The position numbers and the translations under genes were made by a program. 64,000 bases of DNA from Sphingomonas sp. CCH21-G11. GTDB lineage: Bacteria > Pseudomonadota > Alphaproteobacteria > Sphingomonadales > Sphingomonadaceae. Positions 16,161 through 24,513 of the stretch are shown here, piece by piece. The stretch's first letter is position 1, and the number at the start of each line of letters is the position of its first letter. Location of the stretch: assembly GCF_001555965.1 (NCBI RefSeq), contig NZ_LSHX01000017.1, forward strand, positions 36,477-100,476, in the 5' to 3' direction. Under the pieces are notes generated by a model. That model worked only from the letters and a program-made list of their open reading frames with translations. It had not been told where the DNA came from and did no database searches.

Positions 16161-18851
16161 ATGCAGCCGACCGACTATCTGGCAGAATTGACGTCAAGGG
16201 GCCTTGAGGTCCGCGACACCGGCGTCTGGGCGGCGGTGGGCAGGCCCGACCGCGATTTCGGCTGGAAGCTGCACATCTCGTCGATCCAGGTGGAGGCACC
16301 GACGGTGATCGCGCGCATCCTGCCGGTGCTGCGCGCGCACGACACGCCGTTCAAGATCGCCCGCGATGCACGCATCCTCGGCGAGCTGAACGAGGGGACG
16401 TTCGGCGCGACCCAGATCGGAAAGTTCGCGACGATCTATCCCGCGTCCGACACGCTGGCGCTGACGCTGGCCCGGGCGCTCCTGCCCCTGCTTTCCGGCC
16501 TGTCGGGGCCCCGGATCGTCACTGACCTGCCGCTCGGCGAAACGCTGTATGCGCGTTTCGGGCAGTTCGACCCGGCATTCACGCGCGACCGGCTCGGCAA
16601 TCTGGCCGCCGGGTCGGCGCCTGCGGGGGCCGAATATCGCGTCCCTTTCGTCGCGCCCGATGGCATTGCCAATCCGTTCGCGGCCTGGCCCGCCGCCGGG
16701 GGATCGACCTCCGCGCGCTCATTGGCACCCGCCGCGACAACCGACGCGTCGCTCGCCTCGCGCCTCATCGGTCCCGGCTTCCTCCTGCTCGATTCGCTGA
16801 GCGCGCACTCCAAGGGATCGGTGTTCCTCGCCGCGGACATGCGGTCCGCCGAGCAATGCGGCCTGATCGTGCTGAAGGAAGGCCGACGCCATTGCATGTC
16901 GGACCCCAAGGGACGCGACATGTGGGACCGCCTGACGCATCAGCATGCGCTCGCCGCGTGGCTCAGCGACGATGTCGCCATTCCGCGGCACCATATGGTG
17001 TTCGATCGCGACGACAGCCTGTTCCTCGCAATCGATCATGTCGAGGGTCGCGACTTTTCCGATCGACCCGCCCGCCGCTATGATCGCGCCGATATCGCGC
17101 ATCGCGAACAGCTGATCGGCGACCTGATCGGGCTCGCCGCGACGCTCGGCGACCTGCATCGCCGCGGGGTCGTCCACCGCGACCTGTCGCCCCGCAACGT
17201 CCGCGTCGGTGCGGATGGCCGGACCTGGCTCCTCGACCTCGAAATGGCGGCTCCCGTCGGCGAGCGCGACGCGCTGTTCATGCAGGGGACGATGGGCTTC
17301 ATCTCGCCCGAGCAACAGGCCGGCGGCGCGGCCGCGTTTGCCGACGATCTGTACGCGGTCGGCGCGCTGATCGCCAATGCGATCACCGGGTTCGATCCCA
17401 GGCGCATGTCGCTGGCGGCGGATGCGGATCTTGCCGGTCGCCTTGCGATGCTGAGCGGTGCGCCGTCGGCGCTGGTCGCGCTGGCGGTCGATCTGCTCGC
17501 CGCCGATCCGGCCGACCGCCCGGCGATTGCCGAGGTCGAGGCCCGCCTGCGCCGGATCGATGCGCGAACGGTCGCGATCAGCTCGCTCGCCGACCGCGCG
17601 GACGACGCCCTGCTCGACGGTGCGTTGAGCTGGCTGGTCGCGGGCGGTCTGCGCGACGATCGCACGGGATTGCCGCTCTCCCCCGAACTCCAGGCACTGG
17701 GCCATGACGCCAGCCTGTCGGTGCCGCAGGCTTATCGGCTGTTCCGCAGCGCGAACCGCGGCGTCGCGGGCGTGCTCTATGGCGCGGCGCGGCTGGTGCG
17801 GCTGGGCGCGCGCGCCGCGCAGGTCGGCGATTTCGCCGAACGCGCGGTGGACTGGCTGCTCGCGCATGCGGCGACGCCCGACGATCAGATGCCCGGCCTG
17901 CATTTTGGCGAGGCGGGGGTCGCGCTCGCCTTTGTCGAGGCGGTCGACGCCGGCCTCATCGATCGCGGCCGCTGGTTCGAGGCCTATCTGGACCAGGTGT
18001 TTTCCGGCCCGCTCGACTGGCCCGATCTGACGCATGGCGCAGCCGGCCAGGGATTGGCGGCGCTCCAGGCCGCGTATGGCGCACGCCTGCCGGGGCTGGC
18101 GCGCTATGCCGACCAGTGCGCGCGCTATCTGATCGATCGTCAGCGCGCCGACGGCAGCTGGGCATGGCCCGACGGGGTCAGCGGGATGGAGGGCACCGTC
18201 TATACCGGGTTCGCACATGGCGTCGCCGGAATCGTCCACTTCCTGGCGGTGCACGCCCGCGCCCGGGGGGACCGCGACGCCATGGCGGCGGCACGGGCCG
18301 GTGGGGAATGGCTGGTTCGACAGGCGCGACGTAACGGAGCGCACAGCTGGTGGCCGCGTGCGCAGGACCCCGACGATGCGTGGCACTGGTGGTGCCATGG
18401 CGGGCCGGGGATCGCGTTGGCGCTGCTTGCGCTCTACGCGCTCGATCGCGACGCGCGCTGGGCAGACCTTGCCCGCGATGCGCTGGGTGCGCACGCGCTC
18501 AGCCCCTGTCATCCCAATCTCAGCCAGTGCCACGGCCTTGCCGGCCTGGGCGAGATTTACCTGGAGGCCGCGCGGGTCCTCGACGACCCGCAGTGGCTCG
18601 CACGCGCGCGGCGCATTTCCGCAACGCTGATCGGCCTGCAGCGCCGCGACGCGCACGGGATCTCCTGGATGGTCGAGAACCCGCACATCCCCACCGCCGA
18701 CCTGATGATCGGCAGCGCCGGCGTCGCGCATTTCCTGGCGCGGCTGGCGCGTGCGGACGTCCTTGCCGTCGGCATGCCGCTGGGCGTCGACCTGACGGCG
18801 GACCTGAACCTCAAGCCCCAAGCGATGAAGGGAGCGTTGGCATGCAACTGA
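16161..18851 (+). CDS. lanKC: Class III lanthionine synthetase LanKC
   Basis: An 896-residue three-domain RiPP enzyme. Residues 1-200 are the LanKC N-terminal lyase-like domain (FGWKLHISS, IGKFATIYP, YARFGQF). Residues about 205-470 are a Ser/Thr-kinase-like domain with Lys in VLKEGRR (K239), HRDLSPRN (D341, N346) and DLE in place of DFG (D359). Residues about 500-890 are a LanC-like cyclase. The cyclase keeps the zinc-ligand set C745, C790 and H791 (WWCHGGPG and QCHGLAG), which is absent in many class III enzymes. Predicted action: phosphorylate Ser in the precursor, eliminate phosphate to dehydroalanine, and guide Cys addition. GAGGGA 8 bases before ATG supports the start. It follows the precursor and overlaps the next gene. 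No lanthipeptide exporter or protease lies alongside. Confidence 0.93.
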   Translation: MQPTDYLAELTSRGLEVRDTGVWAAVGRPDRDFGWKLHISSIQVEAPTVIARILPVLRAHDTPFKIARDARILGELNEGTFGATQIGKFATIYPASDTLALTLARALLPLLSGLSGPRIVTDLPLGETLYARFGQFDPAFTRDRLGNLAAGSAPAGAEYRVPFVAPDGIANPFAAWPAAGGSTSARSLAPAATTDASLASRLIGPGFLLLDSLSAHSKGSVFLAADMRSAEQCGLIVLKEGRRHCMSDPKGRDMWDRLTHQHALAAWLSDDVAIPRHHMVFDRDDSLFLAIDHVEGRDFSDRPARRYDRADIAHREQLIGDLIGLAATLGDLHRRGVVHRDLSPRNVRVGADGRTWLLDLEMAAPVGERDALFMQGTMGFISPEQQAGGAAAFADDLYAVGALIANAITGFDPRRMSLAADADLAGRLAMLSGAPSALVALAVDLLAADPADRPAIAEVEARLRRIDARTVAISSLADRADDALLDGALSWLVAGGLRDDRTGLPLSPELQALGHDASLSVPQAYRLFRSANRGVAGVLYGAARLVRLGARAAQVGDFAERAVDWLLAHAATPDDQMPGLHFGEAGVALAFVEAVDAGLIDRGRWFEAYLDQVFSGPLDWPDLTHGAAGQGLAALQAAYGARLPGLARYADQCARYLIDRQRADGSWAWPDGVSGMEGTVYTGFAHGVAGIVHFLAVHARARGDRDAMAAARAGGEWLVRQARRNGAHSWWPRAQDPDDAWHWWCHGGPGIALALLALYALDRDARWADLARDALGAHALSPCHPNLSQCHGLAGLGEIYLEAARVLDDPQWLARARRISATLIGLQRRDAHGISWMVENPHIPTADLMIGSAGVAHFLARLARADVLAVGMPLGVDLTADLNLKPQAMKGALACN

Positions 18852-19777
18852 TGACGACCATGGCCCACCCGCGCGGTCTTGCGCCGCGTCCCCCTGCGGA
18901 TCGCCGGCTGGCCGACGCCCGGCGTGCGTTTCTCAAGCACGATGTCACGACCGCACCGGTCGATGCAGCCCGCGATTTCAGCAGCACTTACCTGATGAAA
19001 CTCGCCACGTCGCTGCCACTGGCCGATGTCACCGCGATCATCGCCGCGGAGGAGGTTCGCGAAAGCGGCCTGGTGGCTGTCCGCAAGGGGCTGATGGTGG
19101 AGGCCGGCGACCTCTTTGCGCGCGCGGAGGCGATCGCGTCCGCGCCGGAGGTGTCGATACATGCCCAGATCGCGTCCGCCTCGTTCCAGCTGCCGGCGGA
19201 GGCGTATCTTGCCTACCGCACCGGCGATCTTCAGGGCGCGATCAACCGCCTGCTCGCCGCCATCCGCCTGTGCTGCCGTCTCGAGCGCGAATTCGGTCAC
19301 GACATGGGGTTTCGTTGCCTGCATCTCGTGCGCAACGTCATCCGCACCTACAGCTATTCCGTTCCGGCCCAGGTGACGCTGGATCAGGTGCTGACGCTGC
19401 TGCGCGCGGCCGCCGACCCGTGCGCGGAATGGACGCTCGCCATCCCCGTCACGTGGCGGACCCCGGTCGCCCTGACCGATGCCCAGCGCACCGCGCTGAT
19501 GGACGAGGCGCTGATGAACCTTGCGATCCCCGAGGTTGATCTGCGCGCGTGCGAAGGGCCTTCGATCGGCCCGGCGGATACCCATCCCGATTTGGTCGCC
19601 GGGCTGCACTGGATCCGCGCGTTGATCGCCCTGCGGCGCGGCAACGACGCCGACTTTTCGCGTCACGCCGCGCGCTTCCTGGAAATGGACCGGCCGAGGC
19701 TGGCGCACGCCGCCAGGCTGTTGCTCGGCGCGGTCGACGATCAACTCGGCTCGCGATCGGCGCGCGCGGATGCGTGA
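18842..19777 (+). CDS. Helical protein of unknown function in the lanthipeptide operon
   Basis: A 311-residue protein with no signal peptide, no membrane segment and no motif I recognise. It is predicted mainly helical with Ala-rich amphipathic stretches (for example around residues 90-160, containing AYLAYRTGDLQGAINRLL), which look like TPR-type helical pairs. It overlaps the end of lanKC by 10 bases (or by one base if the in-frame ATG at 18851 is used), so it is translated together with the synthetase. Its place suggests a partner of LanKC, for example in substrate delivery or immunity, but that is context only. Confidence 0.75.
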   Translation: MQLMTTMAHPRGLAPRPPADRRLADARRAFLKHDVTTAPVDAARDFSSTYLMKLATSLPLADVTAIIAAEEVRESGLVAVRKGLMVEAGDLFARAEAIASAPEVSIHAQIASASFQLPAEAYLAYRTGDLQGAINRLLAAIRLCCRLEREFGHDMGFRCLHLVRNVIRTYSYSVPAQVTLDQVLTLLRAAADPCAEWTLAIPVTWRTPVALTDAQRTALMDEALMNLAIPEVDLRACEGPSIGPADTHPDLVAGLHWIRALIALRRGNDADFSRHAARFLEMDRPRLAHAARLLLGAVDDQLGSRSARADA

Positions 19778-19973
19778 CGGCCGTGCCGCACGCCGACGGC
19801 ATGTCTCCGGCGGAAATCGTCCGGGACCGGGGCGCCGGGGCCGGCTGCCCCCGCAATTTGCGGTTGTTCGGGGTTTGCACTTGCCTTCACCGGCCGCGTT
19901 ACCGCAGGGTTGCGCGGGGGCGGAGCAGCGTGCCTTGTTCCAAGGCCGGGAGTCCGTGCCGCGTGAGGGCGAT

Positions 19974-21590
19974 ATGGGCACCAGCGCGCCAGGCGAGACA
20001 CCACCGGCGGAGCCCGAGGTCGCCGTTGAGCCGGAATATCGCGCATTCTTGAGCTACAGCCACAGCGACGCGCCGATCGCGCGCGCGATCCATCGCTGGC
20101 TGGAAGGGTATCGCGTGCCCCGGCATCTGGTCGGCCGTTCGACCGCGCGTGGAGTCGCGCCGCGCCGCCTGACGCCGATCTTCATGGATCGCAGCGAGCT
20201 CGCCGCGTCCGCCAGCCTGAGCGGTGCGGTGGACGAGGCGCTGGCGGCGTCCGCCTGCCTGATCGTGCTCTGCTCGCCGGCCGCGCGCGAATCTGCCTGG
20301 GTGGACCTGGAGATCCGGCGATTCCGCCAGCTGCATCCCGATCGCCCCGTCCTCGCCGCGTTGGTCAGGGGAACGCCGCAAACCGCCTTTCCGCCGGGCA
20401 TCTGCCAGCCGCGGTCGTTTGGCGCCGTCGATGAACCCGCGGCGGCCGACTTCACGCGCCATGGCGACGGCCGTCTCCTCGCCTATCTGAAGCTGGTCGC
20501 CGGGGTCATCGGCGTGCCGCTCGACCTGCTGGTCCAGCGGCACGTCCAGCGGCGGCTCCGCCGCGTGGCGATCGCCACGGCGCTGGCCACGCTGTCGGTG
20601 CTGGTTCTGGCGGTGGCGCTGATCATGGCCATCCGCGCCCAGCGCGAGGCGGAGCAGCAGCGCGAACAGGCGGAACAGCTGATCGAATTCATGCTGACGG
20701 ACCTTCGCGGCCGATTGCGCGGCGTGGGCCGCCTCGACGTGCTCGACGTCGTCAATCGCCGCGCCATGGCCTATTATGCGGCGCAGGGCGACCTGGCCGC
20801 ACTCCCGACCGGCTCGCTCGAGCGCCGCGCGCGCGTGCTGCACGCGATGGGCGAGGACGAGCAGCGATCGGGCGCGTTCGCCACCGCTGCCGCCAAGTTC
20901 GCCGAAGCGCATCAGGCGACCGCCGCGCTGCTCGCCGCCGCGCCCGACGATCCCGAGCGCCTCTATGCGCATGCCCAAAGCGAGTTCTGGCTCGGCTATG
21001 TCGCCTTCATGCGCAAGGCGCGCCCGGCGGCGTCGGCGCATTTCGCACGATACAAGACGCTGGCGTTGCGGCTGGTGGCGGCCGATCGCAACAACCCTGC
21101 CTATCGGCGCGAACTTGCCTATGCGCACGGCAATCTCTGTTCGGTGGAGGTCGAGGATCAACGCACCCTCCCCGCCGCCCTGCAAAGCTGCGCCAGTGCG
21201 CTGGCGACGATGGCCCGCCTTTCCGCGGCTGCGCCTCACGATACCGCGCTGCGGCTCGATCTCGCCAACCGGCACGCCTGGATGGCGCAGGCGCTGGAGG
21301 CGAACGGCCAGATCACGTCGGCGCTGGCGCAGCGCCACCGCCAGATCGCGATCCTCGACCGGCTGGTTGCGGGCGATCCGCGCAACGCCCGCATCCGCCA
21401 GGACGCGGCGCTCGCGCGTTTCTCGCTGGCCCAGATCCTGCGCAAGTCCGGCGCGGAAGCGCGCGCGGTCGAAATGGCGGGCACCGCGCATGCGGCAATG
21501 GCGGCGCTCCAGCGCTCCGATCCCGCCAATCGCGACTGGAAGACCTGGAACGCCAGAATCGAGCAGCAATTTCCCTCAAATGAAAGGTGA
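19974..21590 (+). CDS. Membrane-anchored TIR-domain protein with TPR-like C-terminus
   Basis: A 538-residue protein. TIR domain at about residues 22-150: YRAFLSYSHSDAPIA, IFMDRSELAASASLS (box 2-like) and SAWVDLEIRRF. W109 and E113 fall on the WxxxE position of NAD-hydrolysing TIR domains such as SARM1, so enzyme activity is plausible. One membrane segment follows (about 197-222), a short coiled coil (QREAEQQREQAEQ) and then about 300 residues of paired helices resembling TPRs. The TIR would be cytoplasmic and the helical part possibly periplasmic, as a sensor or scaffold. Start at ATG 19974 with GAGGG just upstream; the frame is open to 19770, but that part is Arg/Pro-rich and unlike the family. 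It lies 196 bases after the unknown helical gene and 5 bases before the next gene. Confidence 0.85.
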   Translation: MGTSAPGETPPAEPEVAVEPEYRAFLSYSHSDAPIARAIHRWLEGYRVPRHLVGRSTARGVAPRRLTPIFMDRSELAASASLSGAVDEALAASACLIVLCSPAARESAWVDLEIRRFRQLHPDRPVLAALVRGTPQTAFPPGICQPRSFGAVDEPAAADFTRHGDGRLLAYLKLVAGVIGVPLDLLVQRHVQRRLRRVAIATALATLSVLVLAVALIMAIRAQREAEQQREQAEQLIEFMLTDLRGRLRGVGRLDVLDVVNRRAMAYYAAQGDLAALPTGSLERRARVLHAMGEDEQRSGAFATAAAKFAEAHQATAALLAAAPDDPERLYAHAQSEFWLGYVAFMRKARPAASAHFARYKTLALRLVAADRNNPAYRRELAYAHGNLCSVEVEDQRTLPAALQSCASALATMARLSAAAPHDTALRLDLANRHAWMAQALEANGQITSALAQRHRQIAILDRLVAGDPRNARIRQDAALARFSLAQILRKSGAEARAVEMAGTAHAAMAALQRSDPANRDWKTWNARIEQQFPSNER

Positions 21591-21595
21591 CGATG

Positions 21596-22087
21596 ATGTG
21601 CACGACCATTCCCACGCACGTTCCGCTCAACACGCGGGCCACGGTGTCCGACGAGGTGAAGGACGTGATCGTCTTCACCGTCGGCCTTGCGGCGGACAAT
21701 GGCGAGGTGCTGCTGACGCTTCAGCAACAGGATCTGAAGGTGCCCGACATCATCGCCATCGAACGCGATTCGATCGTCGAGGTTCGGCTCGAGGGCCGGC
21801 AGATCTTCTTTTCGAAGCAGTTCGACGCCGTTACCTTCAAGTCGGACCAGCGTTCGCTTTACGGCGGCATCGAATATCTCGATTATGACGAGAAGCTCGA
21901 TCGCTATCGGCGCGCGCGCTTCACGGCTCGGTTCAACCGTGGCGGCAAGTTCGATACGCGTCACGGCTTCAACATCAATCTCGACCTCCTGCAGCGGGGG
22001 AAGGATCGCAAGAATGTGCGTTTCGTGCCCCTGACGGTCGATCCCGACATCACCAATCCGCCGCCGCGCATGCACAATTTCCGCTGA
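21596..22087 (+). CDS. Small beta-rich protein of unknown function (possible DP-EP family)
   Basis: A 163-residue soluble protein, mostly beta-strand by residue pattern, ending in VDPDITNPPPRMHNFR. The DP...NxPP ending recalls the DP-EP family, found beside TIR and related signalling genes in other bacteria, but I hold that link at low confidence. AAAGGTGA (21583-21590), which also contains the TIR gene's stop, is the ribosome site. ATG 21596 gives the best spacing and ATG 21593 and GTG 21587 are alternatives. Five bases after the TIR gene, it is almost certainly co-translated with it. Confidence 0.7.
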   Translation: MCTTIPTHVPLNTRATVSDEVKDVIVFTVGLAADNGEVLLTLQQQDLKVPDIIAIERDSIVEVRLEGRQIFFSKQFDAVTFKSDQRSLYGGIEYLDYDEKLDRYRRARFTARFNRGGKFDTRHGFNINLDLLQRGKDRKNVRFVPLTVDPDITNPPPRMHNFR

Positions 22088-22140
22088 TGGTCAGTCTCAT
22101 GCGCCTTTCGCTCGCACCATCCTGCCCGGGTCGGCTCTAG

Positions 22141-23625
22141 ATGGATCGGCTCGACCTGCGCCGGATCGTCCGGGTCGCGCGGTCCGGCGATACGCTGCGT
22201 GCCTGGCGCATGTTCGAGCAGGCGGCGGGCAGCCATGCCGAAGACGATTACGACCTGCTGAACCTCCGGGGGCGACTGCTGAAGGACCGGGCGGTCGCCG
22301 CCCAGGGCGATGATCGTTCGCGCCTGCTGGCGGAATCGCGCGACGCCTACCTTTCCGCTGCCCGGCGTCGTCGCGCGACCTATCCGCTGATCAATGCGGC
22401 CGCGATCGAGCGGCTCGCCGGCAATTTCGCGCGTGCGCGCGAGTTCGCCGCCGCCACGATCGCGTTGCTCGACCAGGGCGATCACGAGCCGGACACCGCT
22501 TATTGGCTGGCCGCCACCCGGGCGGAGGCCGCGCTGCACACCGGACCGGTCGAGACGGCCGCCGACCTGCTGCGCGACGCGATCGCGCTCGCGCCCGACG
22601 CGTGGGAGGATCACGCCTCCACGCTGCGCCAGTTCAGGCTGCTGCTCGGCTGCGTCGGTGCGGACGACCGCTGGCTGGAACAGCTGGCTCCACCCGCCGC
22701 GCTTCATTTCAGCGGGTTGATCCACTTTGACCCCACGATCGGCGGATCCGGCCGCGACCTTGCCGATCGGCTCGACCGGCTGCGCTGCGGCTTTGCCTAT
22801 GGCGCGCTCGCGGCGGGCGCCGACATCGTCATCGCCGAGCTGCTGGTGGATCGCGGTGCCGAACTGCATCTGGTCCTGCCGGCGCGTCCCGACATTTTCC
22901 GGCGTCAATCGGTGATGCCGTTCGGCGATCATTGGGGCGAGCGGTATGACCGCCTGCTCGCGCGGAGTGCCTCGGTGGAGGTGGTTGCACAGGGGCAGGA
23001 CGTGTCGCTCGCGGCCGTCGAGTTCGCGGCACAGGTCGCGATGGGCTCGGCGATCTGTCAGGCACGCGCGCTCGAAGCGCAGGCGGTCGCGCTTCGGTTG
23101 GTCGATCAGGCTGCGGGCGACGCCCAGTCATCGGCGGCGAGCGACCAGGCGTGGGAACGGCTGGGATTGCCGCTCATCCGCGTTGCCGCACCCCGATCGA
23201 GCGCGCCGGTCGCGACGATTCCGCACGCCGAAATCACGGCAATCGTTGCCGCCCCGCCCGCCCGTGGCACAACCGGAGCTGCCCCCGACATTTTCAGCCG
23301 CATCGCCCCCGAAGGCCATCATCGTGCCGCCGATCCTGCCGCCGCCGCCAGGGTCGCGCTCGACGCGCTGGCAAGCGCGCCCGCGCTTCGCCTGGGCCTG
23401 ACCGCGGGTCCGGTGATCGGCAGCGACGACACCGCCCGGCTGGTCGAGCTGGCGGGGCTGATCGCGTCGGCGGCCGCGCCGGGCCAGCTGCTTGCCTCGC
23501 GCGCGGTCGGGCTGGCGCTGCTGCTGCTCGCGCCCGAGCTGCGCTGCGAATCCGACCAGGAACTGTCGACCGCCTATGGCGAAATGCCTGTCTGGACGGT
23601 AGCCGACGTGGGGCGCGACGCGTAG
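22141..23625 (+). CDS. TRAFs-binding domain protein with degenerate nucleotide-cyclase-like C-terminus
   Basis: A 494-residue cytosolic protein. Residues about 5-290 match the TRAFs-binding (TPR-like) domain in order: RAWRMFEQAAG, LNLRGRLLKDRA, YPLINAAAIERLAGN, ATRAEAALHTG, STLRQFRLLLG, FAYGALAAGADIVIAELLVDRGAELHLVLP. The last 120 residues (LRLGLTAGPVIG, LVELAGLIASAAAPGQLLAS) follow the layout of class III adenylyl/guanylyl cyclases but lack the metal-binding Asp pair, so this looks like a regulatory pseudo-cyclase. TRAFs-binding proteins often neighbour CHASE2 and cyclase genes. It is 53 bases after the small beta-rich gene and convergent, 9 bases apart, with the regulator. Confidence 0.8.
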   Translation: MDRLDLRRIVRVARSGDTLRAWRMFEQAAGSHAEDDYDLLNLRGRLLKDRAVAAQGDDRSRLLAESRDAYLSAARRRRATYPLINAAAIERLAGNFARAREFAAATIALLDQGDHEPDTAYWLAATRAEAALHTGPVETAADLLRDAIALAPDAWEDHASTLRQFRLLLGCVGADDRWLEQLAPPAALHFSGLIHFDPTIGGSGRDLADRLDRLRCGFAYGALAAGADIVIAELLVDRGAELHLVLPARPDIFRRQSVMPFGDHWGERYDRLLARSASVEVVAQGQDVSLAAVEFAAQVAMGSAICQARALEAQAVALRLVDQAAGDAQSSAASDQAWERLGLPLIRVAAPRSSAPVATIPHAEITAIVAAPPARGTTGAAPDIFSRIAPEGHHRAADPAAAARVALDALASAPALRLGLTAGPVIGSDDTARLVELAGLIASAAAPGQLLASRAVGLALLLLAPELRCESDQELSTAYGEMPVWTVADVGRDA

Positions 23626-23634
23626 CGACGCCGA

Positions 23635-24288
23635 TCAGGCAATCAGTTCGGCGAGCAACCGAGGCGAAACGATGGTCAGCGCACCGCCGGCCCGCTCGAC
23701 GATGCCGCGACGCTCGAGAACCGCGATGGCGCGCGACGCCGTCTCGCGGGTCGTGTTCGCCGCGACGGCAAGCGAGGTGACCTTCGGCAGGGGCTGGATC
23801 CGGCGGGTCTCGCCCGCAAGCCGAAGGATTTCCGCATAGACGCGTCCGACCGCGCTCAACGTCGATCGCGCGGTCATGCGATCGAGCGCGAAGTCGAGCT
23901 GGCGCGCGAAGAGCCGTGCAAGCCCGGCGCCGATCTGCTGATGCTCGGTCGCCAGCCGGTCGAGCGAGCGCGACGCGATGGTCAGCGCCTCCACATCGCG
24001 CTGGACGATCAGGTCGGCGCGATGCGTCGTCGCGGCGGGATAGGCGCCCATGACCTCGCCCGGACCGTGAAAGGTCAGTTGCGAGCGCTGGCCGTCCGAC
24101 CCGATGAACTCGACATTGACCAGCCCGTCGATGATCAGCCAGCACCGGTCGGCGGCGTCGCCCTGGTGCGCGATCACGTCGGACCGGGCATAGGCGACGC
24201 GGCTCATCTGGGCCTCGAGCACGGTTGCCAGGTGGGTTTCGCATCCCAGGAACGCCGAAACGGCTGCGATCCGATCAACTCTCGGCAC
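23635..24288 (-). CDS. CRP/FNR-family transcription regulator
   Basis: A 217-residue regulator: N-terminal cyclic-nucleotide-binding-type beta roll (about residues 10-120, with GPGEVMGAYPA), a long dimer helix and a winged HTH (about 145-215). The recognition helix reads TTRETASRAI, matching the RETxxR of E. coli CRP whose Arg, Glu and Arg read GTGA/TCAC half-sites. It has none of the Cys spacing of iron-sulfur FNR. Start is GTG 24286-24288 behind a GGGGGGAAG sequence. A GTGA-N6-TCAC site lies 106 bases upstream of the start and a twin lies ahead of the lanthipeptide precursor, so it probably controls itself and the island. The ligand cannot be told; the beta roll does not show a clear cAMP phosphate-binding cassette (no RxA). 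Confidence 0.88.
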   Translation of the reverse strand: MPRVDRIAAVSAFLGCETHLATVLEAQMSRVAYARSDVIAHQGDAADRCWLIIDGLVNVEFIGSDGQRSQLTFHGPGEVMGAYPAATTHRADLIVQRDVEALTIASRSLDRLATEHQQIGAGLARLFARQLDFALDRMTARSTLSAVGRVYAEILRLAGETRRIQPLPKVTSLAVAANTTRETASRAIAVLERRGIVERAGGALTIVSPRLLAELIA

Positions 24289-24393
24289 CTCGCTTCCCCC
24301 CGGAACTAACCCGCGACGGGCACCCGCCGCCGTCGACCGTGCGCACCCCTATACCATCGCTTTGAACGACACGCGCAACTTTGGATCGACCGG

Positions 24394-24410
24394 GCGTGAC
24401 CTTCATCACA
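24394..24410. promoter_or_regulatory. CRP-type operator upstream of the regulator gene
   Basis: GCGTGACCTTCATCACA holds GTGA-N6-TCAC at 24396-24409. On the minus strand a TATAGG -10-like box lies about 41 bases downstream of the site, putting its centre near -61 for the regulator gene. On the plus strand, TATGAC (24432-24437) would put the centre near -41.5. Either spacing is classical for CRP activation. Confidence 0.6.
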
Positions 24411-24443
24411 GCGCGGCCTGCCCGACGCGCCTATGACGATATT

Positions 24444-24513
24444 GCGACCCGACGGAACCGTCGTCAGGCGGGACCGCACCTTGGCCCGGCCGCTCGCGGC
24501 CGGGCCGCCTTTT
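24444..24513 (+). ncRNA. Candidate small RNA downstream of the CRP-type site
   Basis: No protein-coding frame is convincing here. A plus-strand transcript starting near 24444 (seven bases after TATGAC) would contain a small hairpin (GACGG/CCGTC) and end at the terminator-like hairpin with TTTT at 24513, giving about 70 nucleotides. Promoter, stem and terminator are all in register, but there is no direct evidence of transcription. Confidence 0.35.
24483..24513 (+). terminator. Rho-independent terminator-like hairpin
   Basis: GGCCCGGCCGC (24483-24493) and GCGGCCGGGCC (24496-24506) are perfect complements and are followed by GCCTTTT. The only gene upstream on this strand is far away, which is why I pair it with a candidate small RNA. 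The stretch 24289-24742 otherwise holds the regulator's promoter and, near its right end, an AT-rich segment likely to contain the mucR promoter. Confidence 0.55.
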
